From positions 806,001 through 870,000 of the forward strand of contig JBBELK010000992.1 in assembly GCA_037783545.1 (NCBI GenBank): DNA of 64,000 bases, read 5' to 3'. Every line of letters starts with the position of its first letter. The first letter of the stretch is position 1. Of the stretch, positions 26,165-38,962 are shown in pieces. The notes beneath the pieces were generated by a model that saw only the letters and a list, made by a program, of their open reading frames with translations, had not been told where the DNA came from and ran no database searches. This DNA is from Henricia sp. BOLD:AAB3569 (Eukaryota > Echinodermata > Asteroidea > Spinulosida > Echinasteridae). The position numbers and the translations under genes are program-made.

Positions 26165-26290
26165 ATTATTAAAAGTAGTAAATCATAGTTATGACTTAGC
26201 ATAAGTCATAATTATGACTTATAAGTCATATAATAAGACTTATAAGTCATAATTATGACTTGTGGTAAGTAAGTCATAATTTTACTTGAT
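26165..26290. repeat. AAGTCATAATTATGACTT palindromic microrepeat
   Basis: The 18-base palindrome AAGTCATAATTATGACTT and fragments of it recur several times in 125 bases, giving many alternative hairpins. No coding content was seen. It lies in a stretch (25917-27690) whose two ends share AACGTTGT and AACTGTTG words, perhaps a larger degenerate element. Confidence 0.75.
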
Positions 26291-26689
26291 AATTGTATTA
26301 CGTGTGCAGGATTTATATGTACTGCTAATTGATTTCATTTCGAAGGGATTTATAATTGATTTTATTTGGTAAACATGATTGGGGGAAATTTACATGACAT
26401 TATTTTATGTAAAATGTGTGATACTGTATCCTCTTGTTAATGTTTTGTTTCGAACCTTTTACTATAAACAATAGGCCTATGTGCTGTTTATGCAAACTTT
26501 TACCACGGTGTGCTTGTTACTGGCGGAGGTTGAAGTCGGTTTAGAGAAAATGAAGACATATCTTGCAGAGTTGAGGCTTGTTTGGGTATTGGAAAGCACT
26601 CTGATGGCTGAAACACACCGGGCTGGGTACGTTTACGTAGGCTTGTACTACGTGTGAAAACAGGTCCCAATTTTTTTTCTTAAATATAA

Positions 26690-27100
26690 TTTTTCAACGG
26701 ATTGAACCCAAAATTTCAGATAATGACAAATTTTACTGAATGGGTTTTATCAGCTTTGTCCGAGAGGGCAAGATTTAAAAGCCATGCGGAAAAAGTCACT
26801 TTGCGCGAAATGATTGAGATGGTAAACATGCAATAACATTGGGGGTGATCCTGCATTTCTTAGCTTTCGGCTGCAGCTCGCACATTCCACCACCGTCCCC
26901 AGCATAGCAATGCATTACATTGAAGGAGGCCAAGTAAAAAGTGGGGAATTCTGAAAATGACTTTTTTGTATGGCTTTTAAAATCTCACCTTCTTTGACAA
27001 AACCAATGAAACTCACTCAATAAAATGTGTCAGGCGTTGTTTACATGATCTGAAATTCTGGTTAAAAGCCGTTGGAAAATTACAACGTTATGCAAGATCA
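26690..27100. mobile_element. Foldback element, family A copy 2
   Basis: TTTTTCAACGGATTGAACCC on the left mirrors CCGTTGGAAAATTAC on the right, and GGCAAGATTTAAAAGCCAT is mirrored by ATGGCTTTTAAAATCTCACC. The layout and words (TGCAGGATCACC class, AACATTGGGGGTGATCCTGC) match the copy at 21595-22270. Confidence 0.7.
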
Positions 27101-30100
27101 AACGTAGACCGTTTTTTTGACACGAAGGCCAAGTATAATACGTCCAGTTGTCCAAGGGATTCGACGACACTGTACTGCATGTACATGTATCCACGGTTGA
27201 CGTGCCCATGTATGCGGCCATATGAAAATGGCCGCAGTGCATGTGCTGCTAATCTCATGTCACATAATCACTTGAAGTACTGGACGTATTTTCAATGGAA
27301 ACATACCCTAAATAACGTGCCACAGTGTGCCCCAGTTGACAATTTTACCTTTGAGTGTCCTCTACTGCCTGAACAAGCCCGCACCGTTTAGTATTTTTCT
27401 TCATTTTCTCCGTATCGATTTCGACGATGTTCTACCTCAATCAATACCAAGCACATACATGCGCGTGACGTTTACATAACTGTTGGGTAATTTTTACACA
27501 ACTATTGGCGTTAAATTTAGCCACGTGGTCCCCATTTGCTCAACTCTCAGTTGTAAATTTCGTGTTCCCGCCGTTCACGTTTGATCAACAAATGCGTAAA
27601 CAAGCGCGGTTATCTCTTACCCAACGTTGGACAAAGAAAATTGTTACACAATGCACAAAATGTCAACATAATGTTGTCTAACTTTGCTCAAAAGCCGATG
27701 AAAGTAATTAATACTTTCACAGCTTAGTTTTAGAGCGTCTTTCGACGCCTAATCACCGGAGAAAAGGGCTTTAAATTCAGATGTTTTGTGAGCGAAGATC
27801 GCAATTGAGATGTTTTAAATCCTTCTGTTCTCTCTGTCGTGCTGTCATTAAGACGGAATGACGAGTACAATCTTCTGTCATGGGATGTGTGGATTTCGCA
27901 GCTTTCTGGGAGTTGATGAAAAGATTCCCATGCACCTGTTATATTATCATCTGTCGTGGAAATGAATCCTTGTCTGTAGGGACAGTTCTTTCCGGGAATC
28001 GATTGACTTGAAATACAATAGCGTCTTTTCCAAGGTGGTTGACACGATATCAGGAACAACAGCATATCCCTGACCTACTTCTTCTAACAATGAGATCTTT
28101 TTGCTTTTGGTGGGTCAGTTCCATACTTGTGACGTAGTAGAATTCTCGTATAGTGGTGCGTATATATTGACATTTTATTTTTTTATTTTGATCCATTTCA
28201 TTCACACAATAGGCCGTGGGCTGAAGGTGAAAAAGTGATATAGAAGTGGGAGAATGCTCCTGTCAAAGGGGTGAAGGCATGAACTGTTCACCAAAATGTA
28301 GCGTTTGATGCTCTTATATAGAGAAATTAATGTTCATGTGAAAACACTGGTTCATGTAGCTGAAATCCAAGACAGAAGATCCCAAATCAAGACGGTCGCC
28401 ATAATATTCCAATATTGACATAATGTACCTCACATTATAGTAAATAAAAATAAATAAATTATTATTAATGTTATGGGGAACCATCATTTTGAAATAAATG
28501 AACCGTAATGGCCCAAGTTTATAATGGCACTTTGTCATTGTTCTTAAAATGTTCAAAATGTGATATATTATTTATGGTTTGTAACATGGCCACAATCATG
28601 GGTACACTTTTACGATGCAAAAAAAGTGTTACATTTAAAAAAGCACAAACTATACTTTTGGAGTCTTGACTTTAATATGGCTTTAATATGTTATTCAATT
28701 GATGTTGTAGAAGCCAAAGTCTGTTCCATAAAACTTCCAAAATGTGGTATTTAGGGGCCTTTTGTGTAGAATTTAGCCTATGCAAAAAAAGGGGGTTTGG
28801 AATGGTACATGTCATGGGTGATTGAAATGTTTTACTGCAATAAAAATAAACAATACAATGTTTGCATAAAATGATCAAAAGAGGTTGTACCCTTTCTCCG
28901 TGTCAGTCACTTGGCTATGTCATCCCACCAGACTCGCAAATTTTGCATTTTTATTGTATGCTAGATTCCGTTTTTTAAATTGGAATTTTCGCGTTTTGAC
29001 GAGGTTATTTATTGTAAAATTCCATGAAAACAACGGGGTTAGCCTATAGGTTAAATTCCACCAACGATTAACGCGATGCGGAATTCTCGCGACTCATTAT
29101 TATACCATTGTATAATGTTGTTACATCTATCTACTAATTTGAGTAAGCCCTTTTCGTTTGTTATAGATAAACTCCCAGGCACCTGAACGAAACTGGCTGA
29201 AAATATTCGTGCGTGGATATTTCAGGCTGGTCTTATAGAACAAGATGGGTCGGAATTTGTTTATTCCCCCGTGTAAAAGATCCACTAAAAGGCCCACTAA
29301 AAGTAGACGATAAGAATTTCGCGTGAAACCTCATAAAGCAGACAAAAGTCGATCGTTATTCTCTAAACCCGAAATTAGGCCTACCAACATAATTTACAAA
29401 TCCAAATTGCCGAAACATAAATTATGCTTCTCTGAACAGACAGACTAGCTACCAGCACGGTAATTTTAACGAACTAAAAATAAAATTAATTATATATAGA
29501 ACTGTTGACGGTTCAATCGTTATAAATGCCGTGTGGGATGTGTTCCTATTTATTAAATACGAACAATAATTGAACGTATTAACAATATATACATTTTTGG
29601 TGTCCGCTAACGTGTCGCGGCCCCTACATGTACGTGGCCCACTTTAATTTTCATTTCACGTGATGAATAAAAAATACGGCCTTGTGTTATTGTAGTACGC
29701 ACCGTTAATAGGGAGGTTTGGATGCTTCCGTCGGAGTTTTTGCTTTTTTGTTGTCATTTGCATTTGCTTTTTTTCTGGAGGACACATAATTGTACATATA
29801 AAAGCGTGAACCTGCTATGTTCTTGGCTTTTGCTGCATGTGTGAATGAATTTCCAGTAAGTTGCTGAAGTACTTCACGTTAACATAGTAAATGAACATCA
29901 CTATATACAAAAAACATTAAATGTCTAAAAGTAAAGTAAAATGATATTATCATGAAGTGCATGGCTAAATGAATTGGTTGGTTTTATTTTGCGAACTATG
30001 CGTTAAAAATAGATACCACGTCGCACTCCTTATACCTTTCAATTGGCCTTTATGAAGTATAGCGGACACAATAGCAGGGCGCACTTTGATTTGGGTATAA

Positions 30101-30187
30101 ATTCAAATTAAATTTGAACTTTGCACTTATTTATTTTATTTATGTCTTTGTATTATAATTACTTGTAAATCAAGTCTTTCGAAAGAA
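27101..30187. other. No recognisable gene
   Basis: The region is AT-rich and open frames are short. The minus-strand frame at 27730-28065 (111 codons) has balanced composition but no domain, start context or splice support that I can point to. A TAGGGAGGTTT phrase near 29710 resembles the end of the MITE at 39159. Confidence 0.5.
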
Positions 30188-30252
30188 ATACAATTGTTAA
30201 AAAATTCATAGCCAAATAAAATTGCGCCATCTCAATTTGTTCCGCCATACTT
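30188..30252. repeat. 65 bp segment repeated at 31760-31825
   Basis: The phrases CCAAATAAAATTGCGCCATC and TTTGTTCCGCCATA recur in the same order and orientation 1.57 kb downstream, with about 85 percent visual identity. This looks like two copies of one dispersed repeat. Confidence 0.6.
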
Positions 30253-30564
30253 CTAAAATGCTAATTACCCGACGTTAAATTTTAGTTCGTGTACGTCTTT
30301 CACCATTGTCATAATAACCAGTTGTCGTATGTGTCAGTTCCTGTTATTCCTTACGTGGCATTCCATTGTACCTTTCAATACCCGTACACGCCCTGGGTCC
30401 ATCACGCGCCACACTGAGTAGTTGGGAAATATCAAGTTTTTACTCTCGTATTTTACCACTTAAGACAGTTTACGCATCCCTGTTCACTGTTGGATGAGAG
30501 CACTTCACGTAGCCATTCTTAAACAGATGATAAAGGCCCGGCCAGTCTTAAACATTGTTTAGCC

Positions 30565-31012
30565 TGGACTTGGCGTTCCACTTACGCAAACGTTTGCACA
30601 GTTGGTCAACAATAATTTCGGATGGAACGAAATGTGCGCCACCAACGTTGGCTAACGTTAACTTTTGGGTTGTTCGCGACGCGAGTCATTTCAAAATGGC
30701 GCACCAACACGAACGATGACAGACGATGATCAGTTTGCAGTTTTGAAAATAAAATAAATAAATACATATAGTACATCGCACCTTTCGTTTTTCCCCTGAT
30801 CGATGTCAATACAAATAAACCAACGGCAACGTGTCACGTTTCTTCAAAAGTTTGATAAGCATCGGCGAGCCACATTACAACGTCGATATACGACTGCTGG
30901 GAGTGGGATCCGCCATCTTGACAACATATTTTTGGCAAACAATCTGTTCCACATAAAGCAAAACGTTGCCGCCAACGTTTGTAAACGTTCGCTTTTAAGT
31001 GAAACGCAGCCA
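30565..31012. mobile_element. Possible degenerate inverted-repeat element
   Basis: GGCGTTCCACTTACGCAAAC on the left and the inverse-like GTTCGCTTTTAAGTGAAACG on the right bound about 450 bases. Internal CCAACGTT words occur in both halves. The arms are diverged and no target duplication was resolved. Confidence 0.4.
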
Positions 31013-31331
31013 TGGCCGCATTTTCATTCATTTGCGTCTGAATCGCCCCATAGACCGATACAGTCGGAGGAGCGCAGCGCAAACACAACACATGCAAGAT
31101 GGGATGAAAAAGGCGGACCTCAGGAAATGCGGCTTTATTTTCGGCAAACTAAACATGACCTCCATGTTCGTACATTAATGTTAAATATTTGGGCCGAAAA
31201 CCAGTAGACCTAGCTTCGCGCGGCCATCTGCTAGTATTTTATATATTTCTGCTTTTCATAATCGTTCAAGTGATCATTCCCAGGGTCAGCGCACACTGTT
31301 CATGAGAACAATGTTGAAACTACATATGCAG

Positions 31332-31507
31332 CACGATATGGGGCCGAGGGTACCGCACCCCACCATTGTTCGCCCATTGTGTCTCAAACATCCATGAGGA
31401 ATTACAAAGGAATGGTGCGTTAACAAAAGTGAAGAGTGTGTTGAGTCATATAGGGGCGCTATGGGGGGTGGGGGTGGGGGAGCGGGGTCCTTAGGCCCCA
31501 TATCGTG
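31332..31507. mobile_element. Short MITE with CACGATATGGGGCC ends
   Basis: CACGATATGGGGCC at the left end is matched by GGCCCCATATCGTG at the right, enclosing 176 bp. A related left half, with ATATGGGCCCGAAGATACCG and TTGTGTCTCAAACA, recurs at about 31905-31995 in the same orientation. Confidence 0.7.
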
Positions 31508-32085
31508 ATGGGTATATGAAACTGCATGCACCCGGTGACTATTCCCTGGGTTAAGTACATACGCTATCATTTATCAGCACAGAATAGTGATCGAGGTTAA
31601 AGCTCAACAAATGATGATTTTAAAACACAAGTCTATGTAATATCATGGAAAGTTCCGGCAAACTCCAGAGCAATACATTTTGTGTGTGTGAAAGAAGTAA
31701 ACGAATTTTAGTCACTATGGAAATTACTAGAAAAATCTCGCTTATTCATTGTGTACATAATACAATTGTAAAAAATAATCCATACCAAAATAAAATTGCA
31801 CCCTCTCATTTTGTTCCGCCATATTCCAAAAGGATTCACTCGGCCTTTTTCGAACTGCGAGGAATTATTATGCTTTTCTTTAATACCAATTTCGGCATAG
31901 GTCTATGCAGCACAATATGGGCCCGAAGATACCGCCCCACCATACCATTGTCTCCCCCATTGTGTCTCAAACACTTGGAAAGGAATTCCAAAGACAGAAG
32001 GCGTAACGTTCGCCCAGCCTCTGTATACTCAGCTCAAGACGCACCTTGTTCTATTTTTACCAAACAATATAACCCAAAAGCATAA

Positions 32086-34059
32086 TATCTTGCCAAAAGG
32101 CTATACTTGGGGGCGACCGTACACCCGAACTGTATGCAACGTACCCGCGCTAAGCAACTCCCTATACATGAGCGAAGCAAACGTTCGCCATATTGCTAAA
32201 GAAAGTCACCGCCTGGCCTAGAATGGTTGTACTACTTTCACTGGAGTACCGGTACGTGTTTTAAGTGGGATACAAGCGATATGATGGTCCCGAAACCATG
32301 CCACTCCTTTTAGTCGACTTTACCCGACTAACCATCGTCGACTACACTTTGTTTAGTCCAGAAAGGTCGAACTATACAGTTAATGCCGTTGCTTGAACTT
32401 GCTCATAGTTAGTTGCTAGTTGACTCAGAGATATATCAATGGCCTGAAGTTACACACGAGTTTGTATTGTAACTACTGCAGTTCCCCAGTAACCGCTGCA
32501 TTAGATCCTAACATGCAGATGGATTTGATTATTACGCACTGCGCAAACAAAATATGTAATGAAACAATAAAAACACCGGTGAGATTGGTATCCTCGGTGT
32601 GCCCGTACTTGTGTGGACGCGTGCGATAAAACCTGATCCTTTTTTGCAGGTCACATTTATTAAAAGTGCAGGCACAACGGGTCAAAAACAAACACCAACC
32701 TGCCCTAAATATTGGATTTTTTTTTACTTCCGTTATGTTTTCCTCGACCCCTTTTCCCCCGGCAGACCGAGAATAGATAGTAACGGGAGCCCATAATGTA
32801 CTTCGATTGGAACCCGCTTCCTATATGTACACGTACCTTCTTATTTCTACCCGTTTGTAGACTTTTTGCTGGCTGTCTCAATTCCCCCCGATCTTGGTAA
32901 ACAGTCGGGTTTCCTTTTCGGCGGTTTGCGTTTCTCCCTTTGCCCGCAATAATGCGAAAAGTTTGAATAGATTGCTAGAACACCAACGATTACTTTGTCG
33001 ACTATTAAAGCCTATCGTGTATCCGTTAAAATAAGCATATTGTGTGAATAAGCCGTATAGTTAACAATACACGGGATGGCGTGTCTGGTTGGAGTAATAT
33101 GCTTGTCGCGCGGATTTGGGTTTGTTGGCCGAAATACTGGCGTGTCTTCGTAGGGAATTCTGTTTTGTAAGAAATTAGAGATTATGAATTTGAGCGTGTT
33201 TGTAGTTACATAGGTATGTTATTCATGTTGCCTTTTAGGTAGCTGTAAAGCGTCTAGTGACTAAATTAAAAACCTCAACAGTGAAATATATAGGTTTGTC
33301 TGGACAAACAATTTCTTTTTGTAAAGCTTGAGTAAAGTTTCCCTTGACAACTCATGACGTTTTGTTTGTTTGGGTCATTACAAACGATATAACGACCTTT
33401 AATGCTTTTACACAAGCGTACCACAATGTAATTCAGTGATTGGACAGCGCATTTTCCTTTCCGGCTTAAAGGCCTTGATCTCGTTTTTGGACTGCTCGAA
33501 GGGAATTCGGAAATCCAAAATCTTCTGGGCAAAAGCCAGAAAAACACAAAATTCCCCCTTGTATCTAATAGCATTACGAAGCTTATTTGCATTAATCGTA
33601 GGTCGTGAATATTTATGAAAAGCACGGCCGTCGAAGGGGAGATTTTGAAACATTGATAAGGCAGTTTCTGATCTGGCTGCACCAAAGGGTTTAAGGAATT
33701 ATGAAATAAAAAAGCACAGGAATTATCAGTAGGAGCTTGGGAATACCGTCCGACAATCCCGGGGCACTTTAGATTTGGAACCCTGGAAATCTAAAGGAAA
33801 TTCGCGTGCTACCTTCTGCTCCAGTTTGTAAGTAATGCATTTAGATTCATACATCCAGACAAATCGGGTCACAAAATCATGAAAAGCTGCCATGTCATGG
33901 CGAGACTGTTGCGTTTTAATTTGTTTCGGGTCTGGTATGTAAACATTGCACTCGGTGTGAAAACCTTGAAATTTACCGCGGTTTCCCATGGCCAAACAAT
34001 CTAAAGACTCATTTGTATCACAGTAAAAGTTAAAACCTCGACTAATTGATATCTACCCT
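32086..34059. other. No recognisable gene
   Basis: Minus-strand open frames at 33408-33685 and 33726-33995 are the longest here. Their translations are not low-complexity, but I recognise no family. If they are exons of one gene, no shared splice sites were found. Confidence 0.45.
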
Positions 34060-34084
34060 CCCCCCCCCCCCCCCCCCCCCCCCC
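34060..34084 (+). repeat. Poly-C run of 25
   Basis: Twenty-five consecutive C bases are followed by an ACC repeat. This is the same length as the run at 24365, which may reflect a length limit of sequencing or assembly. Confidence 0.95.
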
Positions 34085-34570
34085 ACCACCACCAAATTTT
34101 GTTATACGTGCTCCTCAATCCTCCAATGTTTTCATATAATCTTGGATTATATCAAGACAAAGCACAAAGCAACTTTTACCGTTAACTACTTTTATGTAGT
34201 AATAATATGAAATTGTTTTTATGGTGTCATTAAATGTGCTGACGTAACATTGACACCGTTTTGGATCAACTGGTCATAATTTAATAACTATATTGTGCTT
34301 AGAAACGTAGAATGTCTTTACAAATTATTTGAACAAAGTGGTACAAATGTGAATTACCTAATAGAAGCATCTGCGGAATATTATTGATAAAGTTATTAGT
34401 GATTACAAAATTTGACGTAATGCTAGGTTTACATTATGTCCCCGGTGGCCACGGCAGCCCCGTTTTCCCGAAACGTAGTGCGCCGTGGAATTTTGGCCAT
34501 TTTCTTCTCCGTATTCAAGTTTTGTTAGGTCTTGCTAAGTTTTCTCACGGTCTATCACGGTATCCGTGGC

Positions 34571-34650
34571 GGGGTTTGGGGGGGGGGGGGGGGGGGGAGG
34601 GGGGGTGGGGTGGTGGGGGGAGGGGGGTGGGGGTGGGGGCTGGCAGGGGC
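34571..34650 (+). repeat. G-rich tract with a run of 20 G
   Basis: The tract contains a run of 20 G at 34578-34597 and then many GGGG blocks separated by single A or T. It satisfies the usual G-quadruplex pattern many times over. It lies about 75 bp outside the Harbinger insertion. Confidence 0.95.
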
Positions 34651-34703
34651 AGAGTCCCTTTGCCACATATCGTGGGGGAAAGCGTTTGCGTGCCAATACC
34701 TTT

Positions 34704-34723
34704 AAAACCGGATAGGGGCCTGG
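34704..34723. mobile_element. Left outer part of a hairpin MITE split by Harbinger
   Basis: AAAACCGGATAGGGGCCTGG here is the inverse of the right end near 38943-38962 (CCAGGCCCATATCCGGTTTT). The rest of the MITE resumes at 38893 on the other side of the Harbinger element. Confidence 0.65.
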
Positions 34724-34883
34724 GGCTTAAGTCATGAAATTTAAGCGCCCCGCTTAAATTTTTGACTTAAGTCAAATCATAAAGTTAAGTGGTATTCACA
34801 GCGATTTTTATTTTAGTGCCCCGCTTATTTTTGAGACTTAAACTTAAGTGTGGTATGAGCAGTCTTAAAAAGTTAAGAGTGTC

Positions 34884-36077
34884 ATGGCGGCGTTGTTTCG
34901 TGCACGTCGTTTCCGAGAAAATAATGAAAGAGTGCCTCAAAGAGAGAGAATTTTCCGCGAAAGAGTTCAGCCTTTAGAAGATTATACAGATTTCCGAACT
35001 GTACTCGAGATATAGGTTCGATAGGGCGGGTATTTTATTCATTACTGACCTGATTAGAGACGAAATCGAATCGGTAACCGAGCGAAGCCACGCCATTCCT
35101 GCCGAATTGAAAGTCCTTACGGCCTTGCAGTTTTTTGCATGCGGCACGTTCCAAAGAACTGTCGGTGACACCATAAGGATCTCCCAGAGTTCAGTATCCA
35201 GAATTGTGCACCGAGTTTCTTCAAGTCTTGCGAGAAGGATTGGGCAGTTTGTGAAGTGGCCAACAGCTGAAGATATTCCCAAAATTCAACGGGTTTTTTT
35301 TCAGTATTGCAGCATTTCCAGGGATTATCGGGGTTATCGACGGAACACACATACGAATCATCGCACCATCAGAGCAGAAAGAGCAATATGTAAATCGGAA
35401 AAATTATCACTCAATCAACGTGCAAGTGGTGGCCGACGACAAGTCCCGTTTCACAGCCATCAATGCCACCTGGCCCGGCAGTACACACGACTCCCGAGTT
35501 TTAAGAGAAAGCCGTGTTGAGGAACAATTTGAAGCCAATCAGTATGCTCCGGAAACTTTCCTCCTCGGGGACACGGGGTATCCTTCGAAGTCGTGGCTTC
35601 TTACGCCTTTCCTACGTCCATCGAATCCTGCTGGGGCCAGGTACAATGCTGCACACAGGTAGGCTAAAGCCCTAAAAAAAATTGTGAAGTTACCGTTTTT
35701 TCCGACTGACATGATGAATAAACAGAAGTGGGCGAACAATTCAGTATCCACAAAAGTGACAATTTCACGCCGTACGTGTTTCACTGATTAAGTTTTTTCC
35801 CCCGTACTGCAGATCAACTCGAAGCGTTGTGGAGAGAACAATTGGCCAGTGGAAACGGAGATTTCACTGCCTCCACGGCGAGATTCGTCTTTCCCCGGGG
35901 AGAGTTTGTCGAGTGATCGCTGCATGTGCCGTTCTACACAACATTGCAAAGGAACGAGGGCTGCCGGAATATGATGTAGAGCCGGATTTAGATCCACCAC
36001 CACAGCCTGATCAACCACTACAGCACCAGAATGCAAACCTCACTCGAAACCAAGTTGTACATAGCTATTTCCAGTAA
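34884..36077 (+). pseudogene. HARBI1-like DDE nuclease (transposase), frameshifted
   Basis: The nuclease cuts and joins Harbinger DNA. A start ATG at 34884 opens a basic N-terminus. The helix-turn-helix region (RISQSSVSRIVHRVSSSL) lies at about 35180-35235. The catalytic acids are visible as VIDGTHI, GDTGYP and VVERTIG. An intron at 35659-35812 has GT-AG ends and joins in phase, so the second exon is 35813-36077. Two single-base frameshifts break the frame: one near 35004 (stop at 35013-35015) and one in an 8-T run at 35294-35301. Both look like one extra base. The length would be normal for the family. It is either a recently dead copy or one with base errors. Confidence 0.88.
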
Positions 36078-36546
36078 GTTTGTCGTTTTTTTAACTAGAT
36101 GTGACATGACTTCCTAATCCTAATCCTAAGCATGTTAAGTGATGACTGCACTGCATGATTTTACCATATAATACTATAGACAAGTACTCAATATATATAT
36201 GAATGTACACGTAGCTTTTTGCTTAACTTTATAGAGACTATCCGCAACGCGTTCTGTCGTCCACGCGCTCACTGAAATTGTTACATTGTATTGATTTTGA
36301 CCCTATTCAGCCCCATAAATTATTGCGCTATTAAAAAATAAAAACAAAACAAGACTCAATAAAAAACAATTGGCACACAATAAAAAAAAACATGACGCAA
36401 GTTAGTGCTGTTCTTTGTGTTTAATTTTTTGAAGACCGTCAAAACAACATTTAGCACAACTTAAATTCAGTACAACTTTCAACAATAGGCCTATATGCCT
36501 AGTACTTTAATAACCTTTGGAATAAATATTCAAATCAAATAAAACT

Positions 36547-37671
36547 TTAATTGGACAGAGACTTCTCAAGGAGTGCAATTTTCAACTTGAGCAGCTGCTT
36601 CTCCAATTCCAGCTTCTCTGTCTCCACCACACATCTTCTCTGATCTAGAATGATCAACTTCTTGTATTCCTCATTCTCTTCACTGGTACTGCTTGCTCTC
36701 TTTCTAGGCCTCGTCGGCGGTAGAGGAGCCAGAGTAGCCACGGAGGCCAATGGAGCCAATGGAACCGGTATGATGTCATCATCGTTTGAGCTGAGGGAAA
36801 CGCAACAAAAAAAGGAAAATAAACCGTTGGAAATATTTTAAAGAATAACACATTTTGCACGCATGATCCACCAAGATTAAAAGACAAGTTTGCCATTAAT
36901 ATTCTATTAGTTAAAATGTTAGTAAACAATTATACCTCTCAGCGGGTGTGGCTGCAGCCGATGGGTCTGCTTCGACCACTTGAAAGTTGAATTGCAACGG
37001 AACGGCATCAAGGCTGTCAATGCCACCGCTAATGCCAACCATGGTCGGTGATGTTTCATCGAGCAGGGACATCAATCGGTGGTCCAGTGGAATCAATTCA
37101 GGTGGTGCTGGACCGCCTCCTGTATAAATGAAATTAAAGTCCTTTCATAATATAAAGCGATATATATTCTAGTGTAAGTTAAATGCCGACGTTTTGCGCT
37201 CTTATTCACGCCAAAGATGACTACTTAATATTTACTTTGTGGCAAATTCATGCAAGTTTTGTGGAGGTAGGCTTAAATACCCGCACGTAAAATTCCAATG
37301 CTTGGTACATTTCCCATAATTGTTTAAATCTGTGTTTATATAAAATTAATGTAAAGTGAATTAGAAGAAGTATTAAATTGCCTCGTGTTTGCCATACCTG
37401 TAGCACGTGCCTCCTTCCTCTGCCTGCTTGCTTCCTCCTTCATTTTACTGTTCATGTTTTGCCATTGTTTTTGCAGTTCCGGTACATCCCTGCGCACAGC
37501 CGGGAATTGGCAATTTAAGACATCTGCAATGTCTTGCCAAGCCTTGTGCTTATCTTGGGCCGATATCGTATTTGAGAACTTAGGTCGCAATATCTCTTGC
37601 CGCTTCTCCCATTTAGAGAGAAGCAACAGCTTTTCCTTCTCTGAGAAGTTTGGCTTTCGTTTACTTGCCAT
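36547..37671 (-). CDS. Harbinger Myb/SANT-like protein, three exons
   Basis: This protein binds the transposon ends and helps bring the nuclease to the nucleus and DNA; vertebrate NAIF1 is its domesticated relative. Exon 1 (37671-37398) starts MASKRKPNFSEKEKLLLLSK and holds the Myb-like fold with HKAWQDIADVLN and ELQKQWQNM. Exon 2 is 37119-36936 and exon 3 is 36790-36547. All introns have GT-AG ends on the minus strand and the phases agree. The C-terminus is a basic and acidic helix (LELEKQLLKLKIALLEKSLS), a probable dimerisation coiled coil. I see no lesion, in contrast to the nuclease. Confidence 0.85.
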
Positions 37672-38892
37672 TTTATTGATTAGGCCTATACTTTAAGCAG
37701 GTACTTTCAACAATAACATGCAGCATTTATTTCCGACAGGCCGGATACGACCTAGCGCGCGCGTACATCACGCGCGCGTGCCAACTTACCACAATTGTTT
37801 ATATTTTTGAAACACCCGCCAGTATTACATGTCGTCTGCGCGAGTAGGCCCTATGTTTACTGACTTTACTCTGTTGCAGTGCTTATAGATGAACGATTAC
37901 ACTGGAATTTTCCAGTATTTCCTTCAACTTTTATTCTTTGGTGACTGTTAAGCCGCTTTGTTCCTAGACTGGTTCCCGCTCCACATATTACAACGACTGA
38001 ATATGAGGACCGGCTACTGTCGTGTTTAAAATAGCACTTTAAGCATTACGTCATGCATTTATTTTTAGGAGCACATAACCGTTAATTTTCAAAGCGCGCG
38101 CGCTGCGCGATATGGCATGAGTGTACAACAATTTGACAGGGGTTATTCTATATTTGACCAATACAAACTTAATATATTAACCTTAAAATGTTAAATATGC
38201 CCATTTTAATCATGTAGGCTAGCATCAAAAAGAAAATTCTAGAAAATTCAAACCTTGTCTGCATCACCGAGTGAGCTTCATATTGTACATGAGTTTTAAT
38301 CTGCTGTTGCAATCCCGTAACTATAGCCATTCAAACGGTTGTTTGTTTCTTCCTCCATGCCGTAACTATAGCCATTGCGTAGTTTTAAATCCGTGGCATC
38401 ACCATAAATACACACGCAGCGGCACGCGTACGTGCACGCGATGTCAATTCAAATTCTCGAAACAATGACGAATTGTACCCGACGATTAACGGTAACGTCC
38501 GGACGACCGGACGTGCATTCGGGTAACTTCGGGAACCTTCGGAAAAAGGAGGAATTCCTCCTGTTTCAAAATGGCGAAATTGGCGGCTGCCGGACCTTAA
38601 ATTCAGTCTAGTCAAAGAATTTTTAGTCCGGGTACCAGACTACTTTGTTCCCGACGATTTACTGCATATGTGTGTAATTGATTGATAGAAGTCCACATAG
38701 CTATACACTATTGTGACGCGCATGCCCCAATTTCTTGATTTAAGTGATTTCACATAAGTGGACCACTAAGATAAGCGGGGCGCTTAAATCTTTTGTGAAT
38801 ACGAAGTTGAGTGCCCCACTTATCTTAGCGGGGTGCTTAGATTTAAGACAGACTTAAGTACCCCGCTTAGATTGAGTTTTGTGAATACCGCC

Positions 38893-38962
38893 CCTGGACG
38901 CTGATAATGGCCCAAGCCGAAGGCGCGGGCCATTATCAGCGTCCAGGCCCATATCCGGTTTT
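38893..38962. mobile_element. Right part of the hairpin MITE split by Harbinger
   Basis: GGACGCTGATAATGGCCC and its inverse GGGCCATTATCAGCGTCC form a strong hairpin, followed by AGGCCCATATCCGGTTTT, the mirror of the sequence at 34704. Together they reconstruct a roughly 90 bp palindrome interrupted by the Harbinger insertion. Confidence 0.75.

Larger units (their letters stand above)
34724..38892. mobile_element. PIF/Harbinger DNA transposon
   Basis: The element holds the two genes that define the superfamily: a HARBI1-type nuclease on + and a Myb/SANT-like DNA-binding protein on -, arranged tail to tail. Both ends carry copies of TTAAGCGCCCCGCTTA, AGTGCCCCGCTTA and GGTATTCACA in inverted orientation, as sub-terminal repeats rather than one clean TIR. 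A CCTGG repeat flanks the element at 34719-34723 and 38893-38897, which could be the target duplication; Harbinger elements usually duplicate 3 bp, so the exact ends are uncertain. Confidence 0.8.

Noticed and set aside
27730-28065. 111-codon minus-strand frame
   Set aside because: Composition is plausible but there is no recognisable family, promoter or splice support.
33408-33995. Minus-strand frames as exons of an unknown gene
   Set aside because: They look less random than most, but no family or consistent exon boundaries could be found.
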